This document shows, piece after piece, positions 7,389-15,150 of a stretch of 64,000 bases of DNA; positions within the stretch are counted from its first letter, which is position 1; every line of letters starts with the position of its first letter. The stretch is from Frateuria_A sp051900535. GTDB lineage: Bacteria > Pseudomonadota > Gammaproteobacteria > Xanthomonadales > Rhodanobacteraceae. The notes beneath the pieces are model-generated. The model searched no databases. It was not told the origin of the DNA and worked only from the letters and a program-made list of their open reading frames with translations. A program made the position numbers and the translations under genes. Location: NCBI RefSeq assembly GCF_051900535.1, contig NZ_JBHZGI010000005.1:178125-242124 (forward strand). Reading direction: 5' to 3'.

Positions 7389-8153
7389 ATGCCGCACAGT
7401 TGGGAAATTCATGTCGACGCCGGAAGTTATTACCCGGACCTTTCACACAATTTCTTCGGCGACGACATATTCCTCAGTTACGAGAATGACGACCATTGTG
7501 GTATGCAGTTCTCTGCGTACTCGCCACACATAGATGAGCTCACTGACCCGCAACATGTTTCTACCAGGATATTCAGCCTTCAGCTCCTTCTAAACGGCGC
7601 GTTGAGAGTTGAGTCTGGGGGGCGCAATCCTGTGCCCGTATCATTCACCTCGTTTCGCAGTCTCAATGGGGCAAAATCGAATAATGCAAGTTACTCCCCC
7701 ATCGAGGAGTACCCGTTCAAATCCGACAGTTCGTCCGCGCCCCGTCCAGAAGGGACGATGGACCCAAGGCAACGGCTAGCATCTTACGCTCTGCATTTGA
7801 GCAAAAAAGATGACTCAATACGCAACCTGCTATTTCTCGCCGGTCTCCTAGCTGACAACAGTCCACTCGAGGCCATCCTCTCTTGGGCTACCTTGTATCG
7901 AATTCACGACTGCGCTAAGACATACTCCTCCGAATTGGGAATGGATTACGCCTCACTTGTGGATAAAAATGAGATAGAGCGTTTTACTGCTGCATGCAAT
8001 AACATGAGTATTCTTGGCCTTAATGCTCGTCACGGCGCATCAAGTAACAAGCCCCCAACACGCGTCATGACAGACTACGTGGAAGCGGAAAATCTAATCT
8101 TGTCTATGGCAGCGAAACTCGTTCGGGCTCTTATTAGGGCAAAGTACTCCTAA
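7389..8153 (+). CDS. Cassette gene: hypothetical protein, 254 aa
   Basis: A soluble protein with no signal or membrane segment. The first half is rich in aromatic residues and strand-like (MPHSWEIHVDAGSYYPDLSH), and the second half is mostly helical (NLLFLAGLLADNSPLEAILS). I recognise no catalytic motif. Its TAA stop lies inside the R'' box of the following attC, the compact layout expected of a cassette gene. No strong ribosome site precedes the ATG, also common in cassettes. Codon use is less GC-biased than in the chromosomal genes to the right. Confidence 0.65.
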   Translation: MPHSWEIHVDAGSYYPDLSHNFFGDDIFLSYENDDHCGMQFSAYSPHIDELTDPQHVSTRIFSLQLLLNGALRVESGGRNPVPVSFTSFRSLNGAKSNNASYSPIEEYPFKSDSSSAPRPEGTMDPRQRLASYALHLSKKDDSIRNLLFLAGLLADNSPLEAILSWATLYRIHDCAKTYSSELGMDYASLVDKNEIERFTAACNNMSILGLNARHGASSNKPPTRVMTDYVEAENLILSMAAKLVRALIRAKYS

Positions 8154-8202
8154 CCACTTGTTCAAGACGGACGGCTTCCGTCCCTTAATTCAAGCGTTGG
8201 GC
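8148..8202 (+). other. attC recombination site 2
   Basis: TCCTAAC (R'', 8148-8154) and GTTGGGC (R', 8196-8202, exact GTTRRRY) flank TTCAAG and TTAATTCAAGC. The centre has a perfect GGACGG-CTT-CCGTCC hairpin. Total length is 55 nt. Confidence 0.8.
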
Positions 8203-8225
8203 CCATTCGAGGAGAATCGCACACC

Positions 8226-8615
8226 GTGTACGCAATCCTGAGCTACGGATTCCCGCTGCTGCTAATCGCGTTCGAGTGGGGACTCCGTCGTGTCCTCCAG
8301 ATTGACTCCTCTGGCTTCATAGGGCCAACGCTTGCGGCCGCCGCGCTGTCATTTCTCGTGCCTCTGACAAGGCCGAAGATCACCACTATTTCTCAGGACG
8401 GCTCGACCTTTCAGCTGCTGAACGAGCGCGACCAGCAGCTGATCCCGGTAGTCTGGCTAACCGTGCTTGCCGGGCTGTTCGCCTGGGCGGCTAGCTGCTA
8501 CTTCTCGATCAAGCTGAACTCAGAAACCTTCTACCTGCTCCCTGTTCACGTTGCGATAGGCCTGGCCATTTATTTTATAAGCGTGGTCCTCGTTGCGATA
8601 AAGGAGGCCGTCTGA
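8226..8615 (+). CDS. Cassette gene: multi-pass membrane protein, 129 aa
   Basis: GTG start at 8226. Hydropathy by eye gives about four membrane helices: residues 3-18, 30-48, 74-92 and 104-125. They are separated by a basic/acidic cytoplasmic-type loop (PLTRPKITTISQDGSTFQLL). No family is recognised. It overlaps the next gene by one base (TGATG), and the AAGGAGG for that gene lies inside its 3' end, so the two are translationally coupled within one cassette. It probably forms a membrane complex with the nuclease-like partner. Confidence 0.6.
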   Translation: MYAILSYGFPLLLIAFEWGLRRVLQIDSSGFIGPTLAAAALSFLVPLTRPKITTISQDGSTFQLLNERDQQLIPVVWLTVLAGLFAWAASCYFSIKLNSETFYLLPVHVAIGLAIYFISVVLVAIKEAV

Positions 8616-9184
8616 TGGATACGTCTCTGTTCACGGCTGCTGTGTCTGCAGCACTCGGCCTCATCACGGCCGCACTCGCTTCTCTTCTCATAAAGAAGCT
8701 GCGAGCTAAGGAGCGACGATTCGTCGCGGTGCAGTCTGCCGGCAAGCGCGAGGAAATAACTGCCCCAAGTAACGCCTCGCTCTACGATATTCAAACTATT
8801 GCCTTGAAGTCCTTCGCGCTCGAACAGCAGGTTGGAGACATTCTTAGGAGTTTGTCGTCCATCGGCAACGTGGTGGAAATTCGCCCTAGCCGAGCGGTTG
8901 ACTTCATCGCAACGCAAGGCGACAAGAAAGTTGCTGTCGAGGTAAAGGCTAATCCGCGCGGGATTGACGTCTCGCAGATCGAGCGCTATTTGACCGCCGA
9001 ACCAGACATCGATAGCGTCATTATTGCATCGCTCGCTCCCCTGCCTCGCCAGCTTGAAATTGCGCTTTCCAAACAACTGCGGAGCGGCAGAGTTCGTTTC
9101 GTGAATATCAGTGGTGAGCTCGCAGAAGATCGTAGTCGCGTCCAGGCGGAGCTCGCGGCGTCATTTCATAGGCAAGGGGTCTAA
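8615..9184 (+). CDS. Cassette gene: membrane-anchored PD-(D/E)XK nuclease-like protein, 189 aa
   Basis: One N-terminal hydrophobic helix (about residues 8-27) anchors the protein; a basic KKLRAKERR stop-transfer stretch and a helical linker follow. A restriction-endonuclease-like core comes next: VDFIAT with Asp96, then VAVEVKA with Glu109 and Lys111, the D...ExK arrangement of the PD-(D/E)XK fold (Mrr/archaeal-resolvase type). A C-terminal part with DSVIIASLAP and VRFVNISG strands completes it. Start ATG at 8615 follows AAGGAGG. The TAA stop is in the R'' box of the attC. Whether it cleaves DNA, and which DNA, cannot be told; a defence or competition role is inference. Confidence 0.6.
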   Translation: MDTSLFTAAVSAALGLITAALASLLIKKLRAKERRFVAVQSAGKREEITAPSNASLYDIQTIALKSFALEQQVGDILRSLSSIGNVVEIRPSRAVDFIATQGDKKVAVEVKANPRGIDVSQIERYLTAEPDIDSVIIASLAPLPRQLEIALSKQLRSGRVRFVNISGELAEDRSRVQAELAASFHRQGV

Positions 9185-9237
9185 GAAGTTTTTCAAGCCG
9201 ACCCGCTTCGCGGAGCGGGTTAACTCAGGCGTTAATG
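9179..9237 (+). other. attC recombination site 3, decayed core
   Basis: GTCTAAG (R'', 9179-9185), TTTCAAGCC, a perfect ACCCGCT/AGCGGGT hairpin (9201-9220), TTAACTCAGGC and then GTTAATG (R', 9231-9237). The R' box departs from GTTRRRY exactly where the palindromic repeat at 9237 begins, suggesting that the repeat damaged it. Confidence 0.7.
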
Positions 9238-9260
9238 TCCGCTCCTGGCCGGTAGCGGGC
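9237..9260. repeat. GTCCGCTT-type palindromic repeat, copy 3
   Basis: GTCCGCT and AGCGGGC arms (one G-T pair) surround a ten-base CCTGGCCGGT loop. It abuts the R' box of the last attC site. Confidence 0.55.
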
Positions 9261-9532
9261 ACCGATCGGTCGCACATGGAATGCCTCTCACCACCACTGT
9301 GCACGACTGTGATCAGGGACAGTCCTGAGAGGGCGCGCGTGCTTCACTCTCTAGAAGCTGAGGCTTTATTCAGAATCGGCTATGGCGGCCATTAGTAGTT
9401 TCGACGCCAGCTCCAGCATGACCGGGTCAAAGCGCCCCACGAGGTTGCGGTGTGCTGCCCGCGTTCGGTCGAACCGAATCCGTGGCATATCACCTCGCAC
9501 TCTGGCATTGGGGCAGGTGGGCCGGGCGGTCT
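9261..9532. other. Intergenic region at the right end of the cassette array
   Basis: About 270 bases between the converging cassette array and the CBASS operon. No gene is seen, and no terminator with a T-run was found for either side. Confidence 0.4.
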
Positions 9533-10033
9533 CTAGTCGCGACCGCCAACCACTTCGCCTGCCGCTTCGTGCAATACCTCGCCGTCGTGCACCCATATTC
9601 CAAGACCCAGCGGAAGCGGGCGGGTACCCAGAATCGCGAAAACCATGCCTGCATAGTCCCGGGTCGCCGCTGCAGCAGCGTGATTTTTCAGGAGTCTCAG
9701 ATCCTTCGGTGATGGATGAGGCACAGGCTCAGGATGAGTATGCCAGAGCCCAAGACAGTGGTAGCCCTGCTCGAACATGGCTCCCCGTTCCGCGACCGCC
9801 TGCTTGACGTCGAAGCTGACCGAAGCCCAGGCAGCGCTGACTTGCGTCAGGAGCGTCGCTCGTACGACCACCACTTCTCGGCTCGTGAGGTCGCGCGTGT
9901 ACAACTGTCCAACCGACTCCCTGCTCAGCCAACGTTGTTGGACGTACGGGCGTAGAAACGCGGTCACATCGTCCGTGATCGCGAGAGTCCAGCTGGCGCC
10001 CTGCAGCCGATAGCGTGCAACCGTCTCAGTCAT
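9533..10033 (-). CDS. cap3: CBASS Cap3: JAMM/MPN deconjugating peptidase, 166 aa
   Basis: The JAMM metalloprotease motif is complete: Glu39 (SRESVG), then His98-x-His100-Pro (LWHTHPE), Ser108 and Asp111 (PSPKD). In type II CBASS, Cap3 removes the CD-NTase from conjugates made by Cap2, and it sits beside Cap2 here. The ATG at 10033 is chosen because it overlaps the cap2 stop by 8 nt; the longer upstream frame lies wholly inside cap2 and has no family resemblance. It is the last gene of the four-gene operon 14735 to 9533. Confidence 0.85.
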   Translation of the reverse strand: MTETVARYRLQGASWTLAITDDVTAFLRPYVQQRWLSRESVGQLYTRDLTSREVVVVRATLLTQVSAAWASVSFDVKQAVAERGAMFEQGYHCLGLWHTHPEPVPHPSPKDLRLLKNHAAAAATRDYAGMVFAILGTRPLPLGLGIWVHDGEVLHEAAGEVVGGRD

Positions 10034-11828
10034 GGGGTCGGAGGATATCGGCGAGCGAGCGTGTACAGGTCGCGCTGTCGGCGGCGCTGCTGGAAGTTGG
10101 AACGATGTGTGTTCGAAGCACGTCGAAGCCCAGTCGATCGAAGAAGCCGCTCGACCGCACCCACGACCAGACGGTAGCGGGATGGCGCGGGTCATCCACG
10201 ACGGACAAGACCCGCTCGGCTGCGAACGCCGCGACCAAGGTCACGTCAGCGACCCCATACGGATGGAAGCCGCTGTTGCACCCGGGAAGCGCAATGCGGG
10301 TGTCATTGGCCGATAGATCCGAAGCGTTGACGAGGTCGTCCGCAGGGTCCTCCTCCGGCCAGGGCACATCGGGCTGCGTCAACACCACATGCCCGGCACT
10401 GCAGAGAGGCTCGAGCCACGCATGGATGATGGGCGTATCGCCAAAGAGCTCACGGCGGTGATGCGACATGAAGTTGCGCACCTTAGACTCAGCAGTGCAC
10501 TCAATGATCAGGTCGTATTGATCAGGTCGGCAGTTGTTCCGACACCAGACCACGGCATCCTCGTGATGGGGAACCACCGCGAGGCCCGGAACATCAGCAC
10601 ACAGCTGCGCCGCGAGTTCGTCCGCCTTCCACCGGTCGCGTGCGCGCATACCCAAGTGGTGGCGCGCCACGTTCTCCGTGTCGAAGATCTCCTTGTCGAC
10701 GATATCCAATGTACCAATGCCGGCGCGCGCGATCGCGACGGCCAGAGGGCTGCCAAGGGACCCAGCGCCGAGGAGCAGGACGCGCTTGGCGCGTCGAGCG
10801 TGCAGCGTCGCCAACTCTTGGTCGCGCGCGAGCGCCCAATCGGCGTCAATGCGCTTGACCGGCACTGGTTCAATCCGCGGCGCACAACCGCACATCGCTT
10901 CAGAGGCGAAGAGCTGATACCCGAAGACAGTGCTGCCCACCCCGACAAACACCACCACAGGTCGGTGTAGCGTCGGCCGGTTGCAGAAGCGTTGGGCTTT
11001 CGAACGCTTCTTGCCGGGCTCTCTGGGCCGAGGGATGTGGAAGCCGCCGACCTTGGTCAACCAATCGGGCAAGGACAGCGCGCCGCCTGTTGAACGTGCC
11101 ACGAGCGCTTCCAGCTCCGAGAACCCCGTAGGCCACGTTTGCGGCGTCCAGAGCTCGCCGGCAGGCAGCGAAACGAACAGCGCCTGTCCATGGACTTCGG
11201 TGCCACTCGCCCACCCATGCCGCGTCGCGAGATCTCGAGGCGAGGTGTCTCGAAACGTGGCGATCTGGAGGCGAGCGGCCTTGCGGTTTTCGTTTTGGGA
11301 TACGTAGGCCACCATCTGGCCTTGCGCCCCACTGGGCAGGTTGCCGAGCTCACCCAACGTGTTGCCCGCTACGGGTCGCCGATATCCTCGCGCGTCTTGC
11401 GTGCTACAGGCCTGCGCCCAGTACGACGCTCGCTCATCATGGAATTGCTGCTCGCACCAAGCCGGATCCGACGCGGGTGTTAGTAGCTTGTCCTTAAAGG
11501 TCTCGATGGCCCGACACACGGCGGCGACAGGCGCTGCGTGATCGCCCGGGACAGCATGGAGACCCAGGCAAACCCTTCCGTCGTGCTCAATATGCGGGAC
11601 CTTCAGGAAGTAGCTTCGGTCGACGAACAGCTGGCAGGGGCGATCAGGGAAGTTTGGCGGCAAGCGCAGCGTGACCGAAGAGATAGGCAGAGCCGAGTCG
11701 CCCAAATCGATGATCCACTCGGCGGCCACATCGGCGCGTCGGATCATCGCCCGCCGAGCGAACGCGGAGCCGGGGCCGTCGAGCCAGTGCTCGACGGCCG
11801 TCACTGCGGCGCTAACCGGTCCGGACAC
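10026..11828 (-). CDS. cap2: CBASS Cap2: E2-E1 ubiquitin-like transferase fusion, 600 aa
   Basis: The N-terminal E2-like domain (about residues 5-150) ends its core with HDGRVCLG, placing the catalytic cysteine at Cys87. A linker follows, then a ThiF/E1-like adenylation domain with the ATP loop LLLGAGSLGSPLA, IVDKEIFDTENVARH and a conserved arginine/lysine helix. Later cysteines (IECTAES and LPGCNSG) include the likely E1 catalytic residue. Cap2 proteins attach the CD-NTase C-terminus to targets and so prime cyclic-nucleotide synthesis. It starts 9 nt after the CD-NTase gene. The full E1-E2 fusion separates this from short type II systems. Confidence 0.88.
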   Translation of the reverse strand: MSGPVSAAVTAVEHWLDGPGSAFARRAMIRRADVAAEWIIDLGDSALPISSVTLRLPPNFPDRPCQLFVDRSYFLKVPHIEHDGRVCLGLHAVPGDHAAPVAAVCRAIETFKDKLLTPASDPAWCEQQFHDERASYWAQACSTQDARGYRRPVAGNTLGELGNLPSGAQGQMVAYVSQNENRKAARLQIATFRDTSPRDLATRHGWASGTEVHGQALFVSLPAGELWTPQTWPTGFSELEALVARSTGGALSLPDWLTKVGGFHIPRPREPGKKRSKAQRFCNRPTLHRPVVVFVGVGSTVFGYQLFASEAMCGCAPRIEPVPVKRIDADWALARDQELATLHARRAKRVLLLGAGSLGSPLAVAIARAGIGTLDIVDKEIFDTENVARHHLGMRARDRWKADELAAQLCADVPGLAVVPHHEDAVVWCRNNCRPDQYDLIIECTAESKVRNFMSHHRRELFGDTPIIHAWLEPLCSAGHVVLTQPDVPWPEEDPADDLVNASDLSANDTRIALPGCNSGFHPYGVADVTLVAAFAAERVLSVVDDPRHPATVWSWVRSSGFFDRLGFDVLRTHIVPTSSSAADSATCTRSLADILRPHD

Positions 11829-11837
11829 GATGATCGA

Positions 11838-13082
11838 TTAGCTGATCGTAGGATTCGAGCCGCGCCCGATGGCCGATCCCAAGGTATTCGAGGATCCTGC
11901 GCGCATGGGCGCCTTCGGGTTCGTCGCCGTGGGGCCGGCAGAAGACAGCAGTCCGTTCAGCACGTTAGGCTTTTCGGGCTTGCTCGCCTTCCACGCCTCA
12001 ACGCCCGCGGGGCCGAAGACGCTGCGAATCGAGTCCTCCCGCGGGGTACGGTCGCTCTGATGCAAGAGGGCCTCGAGGTCGCTCTCGAGCTTCTTGTGCC
12101 AGCCGCGGAATTCCCGCTCGCGTGCGCCGAAGTCATCGTTCCAGCGGTCCGCGAAGTTTTCGCGGGGCAGCGCCGGATTCGGCACGTACCACTTCCCGTC
12201 GTGCGACAAGATCATGGACGGCATCATCTCGATGAGCTCGAGGACCACTTCGATCGGCGAGTGGAAGTCGTACGCGCGGTCTGCGAGAAGCTTCTCGTAA
12301 GCCTGTGTCAGAAGGGTAACGATGATGACGGAGATCGGCATCACCGCCTGCTTTTCGTCAGACGCGCCCCGGTAAATCGTGTCGCGGTGCAGTTTTACCA
12401 GCTGCACCGTGCGGCGAAGGATATCGTCGAGCCCGACTTCGTCGTCCGGAAGCGGATCGACCTGGCTGCGTGCTTCGACTGCCACCTTGGCGGTACGAGA
12501 CTGGAAGGGAAACCGCTTGTTCGCGTGCTCGCAGAACCAGTTCGCATATTCGCCGGGGTTCGAAGGCGACCAGCGCGTGTCCGGATCGCGAACCGACAAG
12601 CTTGAACCTTGCAGGCCCGTCTGGTCGTTCACCGCGGGCGTGACGTCGAAGTAGAACCGCTCATTCGGATAGTTCAGGCGCCAGCAACGACGTTTCCCCT
12701 GCGGGTCACCAGTCAACGACTCGTGGCCTTCCAGGGCCTGGCCGAATGCCTCGAACATCTTCTCGGGATCAGGCGCTTGATAGCGCGGGCCCTTCAGGTG
12801 GACCACCACGTCCAGGTCAAACTTCGTGGGCCACTGTGGCGAGATCGTGGTCTGCGTACGCATCGAGCCCTGGGGGAAGATATGCACCTCATGACGCGGC
12901 AAGTCGAGCTTGCGCGCGATGCGGTCTGCCAGCGCTTCGTATTCCTTCTCGGCCTTCTCGCGGTCCTCGCGCTTGAGCTCGAGGCGACGGAGCAGGCGAC
13001 CGATCAGGGTCGTCCACTGGTCGGTCTCGTGTCGCTCCAGCAACGAGGCGGTGAGGCGTTTCGAAAAGCGGTTCTTGTCCAT
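11838..13082 (-). CDS. CBASS CD-NTase (cyclic oligonucleotide synthase), 414 aa
   Basis: The nucleotidyltransferase signature is intact: Gly72-Ser73 (FPQGSMRTQT), the paired metal ligands Asp89 and Asp91 (FDLDVVVHL) and the third acidic residue Asp146 (FYFDVTPAV). A helical C-terminal half follows, with an extended Pro/Ser/Gly-rich tail ending NPTIS, the end that Cap2 would conjugate. Pairing with an HNH-SAVED effector is best known for clade G enzymes making 3',2'-cGAMP; the clade and product here are inferred, not shown. The start has GAGG 8 nt upstream and lies 9 nt after the cap5 stop. Confidence 0.88.
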   Translation of the reverse strand: MDKNRFSKRLTASLLERHETDQWTTLIGRLLRRLELKREDREKAEKEYEALADRIARKLDLPRHEVHIFPQGSMRTQTTISPQWPTKFDLDVVVHLKGPRYQAPDPEKMFEAFGQALEGHESLTGDPQGKRRCWRLNYPNERFYFDVTPAVNDQTGLQGSSLSVRDPDTRWSPSNPGEYANWFCEHANKRFPFQSRTAKVAVEARSQVDPLPDDEVGLDDILRRTVQLVKLHRDTIYRGASDEKQAVMPISVIIVTLLTQAYEKLLADRAYDFHSPIEVVLELIEMMPSMILSHDGKWYVPNPALPRENFADRWNDDFGAREREFRGWHKKLESDLEALLHQSDRTPREDSIRSVFGPAGVEAWKASKPEKPNVLNGLLSSAGPTATNPKAPMRAGSSNTLGSAIGRGSNPTIS

Positions 13083-13091
13083 CTAGTGCCC

Positions 13092-14735
13092 TCAGGGTTG
13101 CAGGGATTGCTCTTGGCCATGCCCACTCACGAGCTCTCGCACAACCTCAGAGGTGAGTTCGATGGTCGGTTTAAAGGAGGAGTCGACGCCGCCAGCGACC
13201 GCCTCGTACATCACGTAATTCGCCTGATGGCGTGCTTGCATCTTCTGACCCAGCACCACGACGGCGGACGCGGGCGCGACAGCGAACACGTGAACTCGAT
13301 TGACCCGCCACTCGTCCTGCAGAACACGGACAGCGTCGTCGATCGCCTCCGTGATTAGCTGCAGGTCTCTCGGGTGCCGGATGCAGTGGATGCTTGGTGC
13401 ATCGATCGAAATGCGCAGGCCCGGTAGGGCGAGCTCCCCGCCCGACGCGCAATGGTTTGGCAGACGCGCGTAGCTGACCGTGGCCGTTGGATCCAGGATG
13501 AGGATCGCCTCACGCTCGCCCGGATCGGGCTCGCGAAGCCTCGTGACCTTGAATTTGTCGGGCGCTGGCTCAACGGAATCGGAGGGCCACGCCCAGCGGG
13601 ACTCCTTGGCCGGCGTGTTGCGGTGGGGCTGGAAGACATGCACGCCCGCTGTGTCGCCGAGCACGCGGCCCGCCAGTGCGAGAATGGAGGTCGAGTGCTG
13701 AGGGAACACGGCGATGTGGGGGCGCGCGGCGCCGTGCCGGCTGCCATCGAGCAACCCTTGGAGGGCAAGGAGGTCGCGTTGGAACTGACGGAACGCGGTC
13801 GTCCAGTACGCCATCTCGTGGACGTTATGCTGAGTCCCGCCCGGGTCGAAGAAGCGCTGCGGCTTGAGCTCGCCTGTGCGTAGCTGGCGGCCCCGTAGGG
13901 CCTCGTGCGCGTCATGCATCGAGAATTGTGCGGGTTGCCCGGCGATGTTCCCGGTCACGCAGAGCAGCGACACCTCGGGATAGCGCAGCGTGTCGAGCAG
14001 GCGCTTAACCTCGGCGATGTTGTCTTCGCGCATCTTCCGAAGGACATCGGTCGGATATGACTGAGGCTCGACCTTGTCGATGCGGCGATGGCAGGCATCG
14101 CACAGCAGGAGAATGTTTGCCGGATCAGCGGCGAGCCTAGCCGACTGGACGGAATCGCCGCGCGGGCCATCGGGCGAGGAAGCGACGATGTGCGCGAAGT
14201 AGCCAAACCGGCCGATAGTCGCCGTGGCCTCGTGCCAGCGAAGGTCCTGTCCGCAACCCGCGAACTGGCAGCGCCATCCTGCCTGGTAGCCCAACTCATC
14301 TTTCTGCGCTGCGGTAATGTCGCCCTGTCGACCCGACGCGGTGACCACGTTGGCCGTCTTAAGCCAGTCCTTGATGCCCTTTGGCGTCGAGACCTTTATA
14401 TCGACGTTCGCGATGTCCGCCGTCAGCGGATCACCGTCCACCGAAGCCCAGTACATCCTGCCAGGAAGCCGGCGGGCGGCAGCCTGGGACTTGGACCCAA
14501 ACTCACCCGATGCGGTCCGCGACCAGGGCGCGGTGTCGTCCAAACGCTCGAAGACCAACACTGTGAACGCGTTCGCGACTACAAGTACGTCGCCATTCCC
14601 AGTGGCCGCACGCTCCAATTCGAGCGCGAGGGCGTTGTCGTCAAGGGCTGGCACTGGAGGTTCCGCTGGTGCCATGGCCGCACCGCCCGGTGGGGGCTCC
14701 AAAGTTGGCGTTGGCATTACCCCTTGGCCTTCCAT
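13092..14735 (-). CDS. cap5: CBASS effector Cap5: HNH endonuclease-SAVED, 547 aa
   Basis: The HNH nuclease core is at about residues 150-225: zinc cysteines Cys156/Cys161 and Cys212/Cys215, the AHIVASS histidine (His182), Asn207 and CDACHRR. The C-terminal 300 residues fit a SAVED domain, the sensor of the cyclic nucleotide (ILALAGRVLGD, RISIDAP and VHVFAVAPAS segments). On ligand binding Cap5 oligomerises and degrades DNA. The start ATG 14735 has GGGAG 9 nt ahead. About 145 residues precede the HNH core, with a Pro-rich leader and a folded-looking stretch (NGDVLVVANAFTVLVFERLD); known Cap5 proteins of about 400 residues lack such an extension. It is the first gene of the operon. Confidence 0.85.
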   Translation of the reverse strand: MEGQGVMPTPTLEPPPGGAAMAPAEPPVPALDDNALALELERAATGNGDVLVVANAFTVLVFERLDDTAPWSRTASGEFGSKSQAAARRLPGRMYWASVDGDPLTADIANVDIKVSTPKGIKDWLKTANVVTASGRQGDITAAQKDELGYQAGWRCQFAGCGQDLRWHEATATIGRFGYFAHIVASSPDGPRGDSVQSARLAADPANILLLCDACHRRIDKVEPQSYPTDVLRKMREDNIAEVKRLLDTLRYPEVSLLCVTGNIAGQPAQFSMHDAHEALRGRQLRTGELKPQRFFDPGGTQHNVHEMAYWTTAFRQFQRDLLALQGLLDGSRHGAARPHIAVFPQHSTSILALAGRVLGDTAGVHVFQPHRNTPAKESRWAWPSDSVEPAPDKFKVTRLREPDPGEREAILILDPTATVSYARLPNHCASGGELALPGLRISIDAPSIHCIRHPRDLQLITEAIDDAVRVLQDEWRVNRVHVFAVAPASAVVVLGQKMQARHQANYVMYEAVAGGVDSSFKPTIELTSEVVRELVSGHGQEQSLQP

Positions 14736-15150
14736 TCCAATATCTCCCGTGGCGCGGATGCAGGGCTAGGCCCCCCGTGTTGTGGCGGACGCACCCATAG
14801 AACGCGATATGAGCGCCGTCACGCAAACTTCAAGGGGTCTTTGCATTGTGCTAACAAAAACCGTCGACGTGTCTCCGTAGGCGCGCCTGGCGCCCTAGCT
14901 GGCGGCGGCGCCGAGAGGTGCTTGAGTGCGACCCATCGGTCGAACCAGGTCATCCGCACCCCCTACTCCTGCCGTCGTACCCGACGCTCTCAACGCTAGG
15001 CGCCTGAGTCTTCGGCTGCCTGCCTGGGGCACTCAGCGCTTCGATCGCCTGATGCGTCTCAGCCCGCTGCAAAGCCTTCGAGGCGCTACTACTTCAGCAC
15101 CAGATCCAAGCGCTCCATGGCCGCTGCTGGCCGAAGCGGGCGTCAGGTAT
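14736..15150. other. CBASS upstream region
   Basis: About 415 bases between the cap5 start and the end of mrfB, both transcribed leftwards, so the CBASS promoter must lie here. A TTGAAG with an AT-richer block 17 nt on (around 14805-14840, minus strand) is a weak candidate. A diverged palindrome copy (CCGCT/AGCGG arms) lies at 15121-15140. Confidence 0.4.

Larger units (their letters stand above)
7021..9237 (+). mobile_element. Integron gene-cassette array lacking an integrase (CALIN-type)
   Basis: Three compact cassettes follow one another in the same direction, each consisting of one or two genes whose stop codon lies at or just before an attC-like site (7321-7377, 8148-8202, 9179-9237). 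The sites share TTCAAG in the left half and TTAA(C/T)TCA before GC-GTT in the right half, around a GC-rich hairpin. Predicted cassette boundaries fall at the G/TT of each core: 7022-7371, 7372-8196 and 8197-9231. No intact intI lies in the window; only recombinase fragments remain on the left. The cassette genes are visibly less GC-rich than their surroundings, a sign of transfer. Confidence 0.75.
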
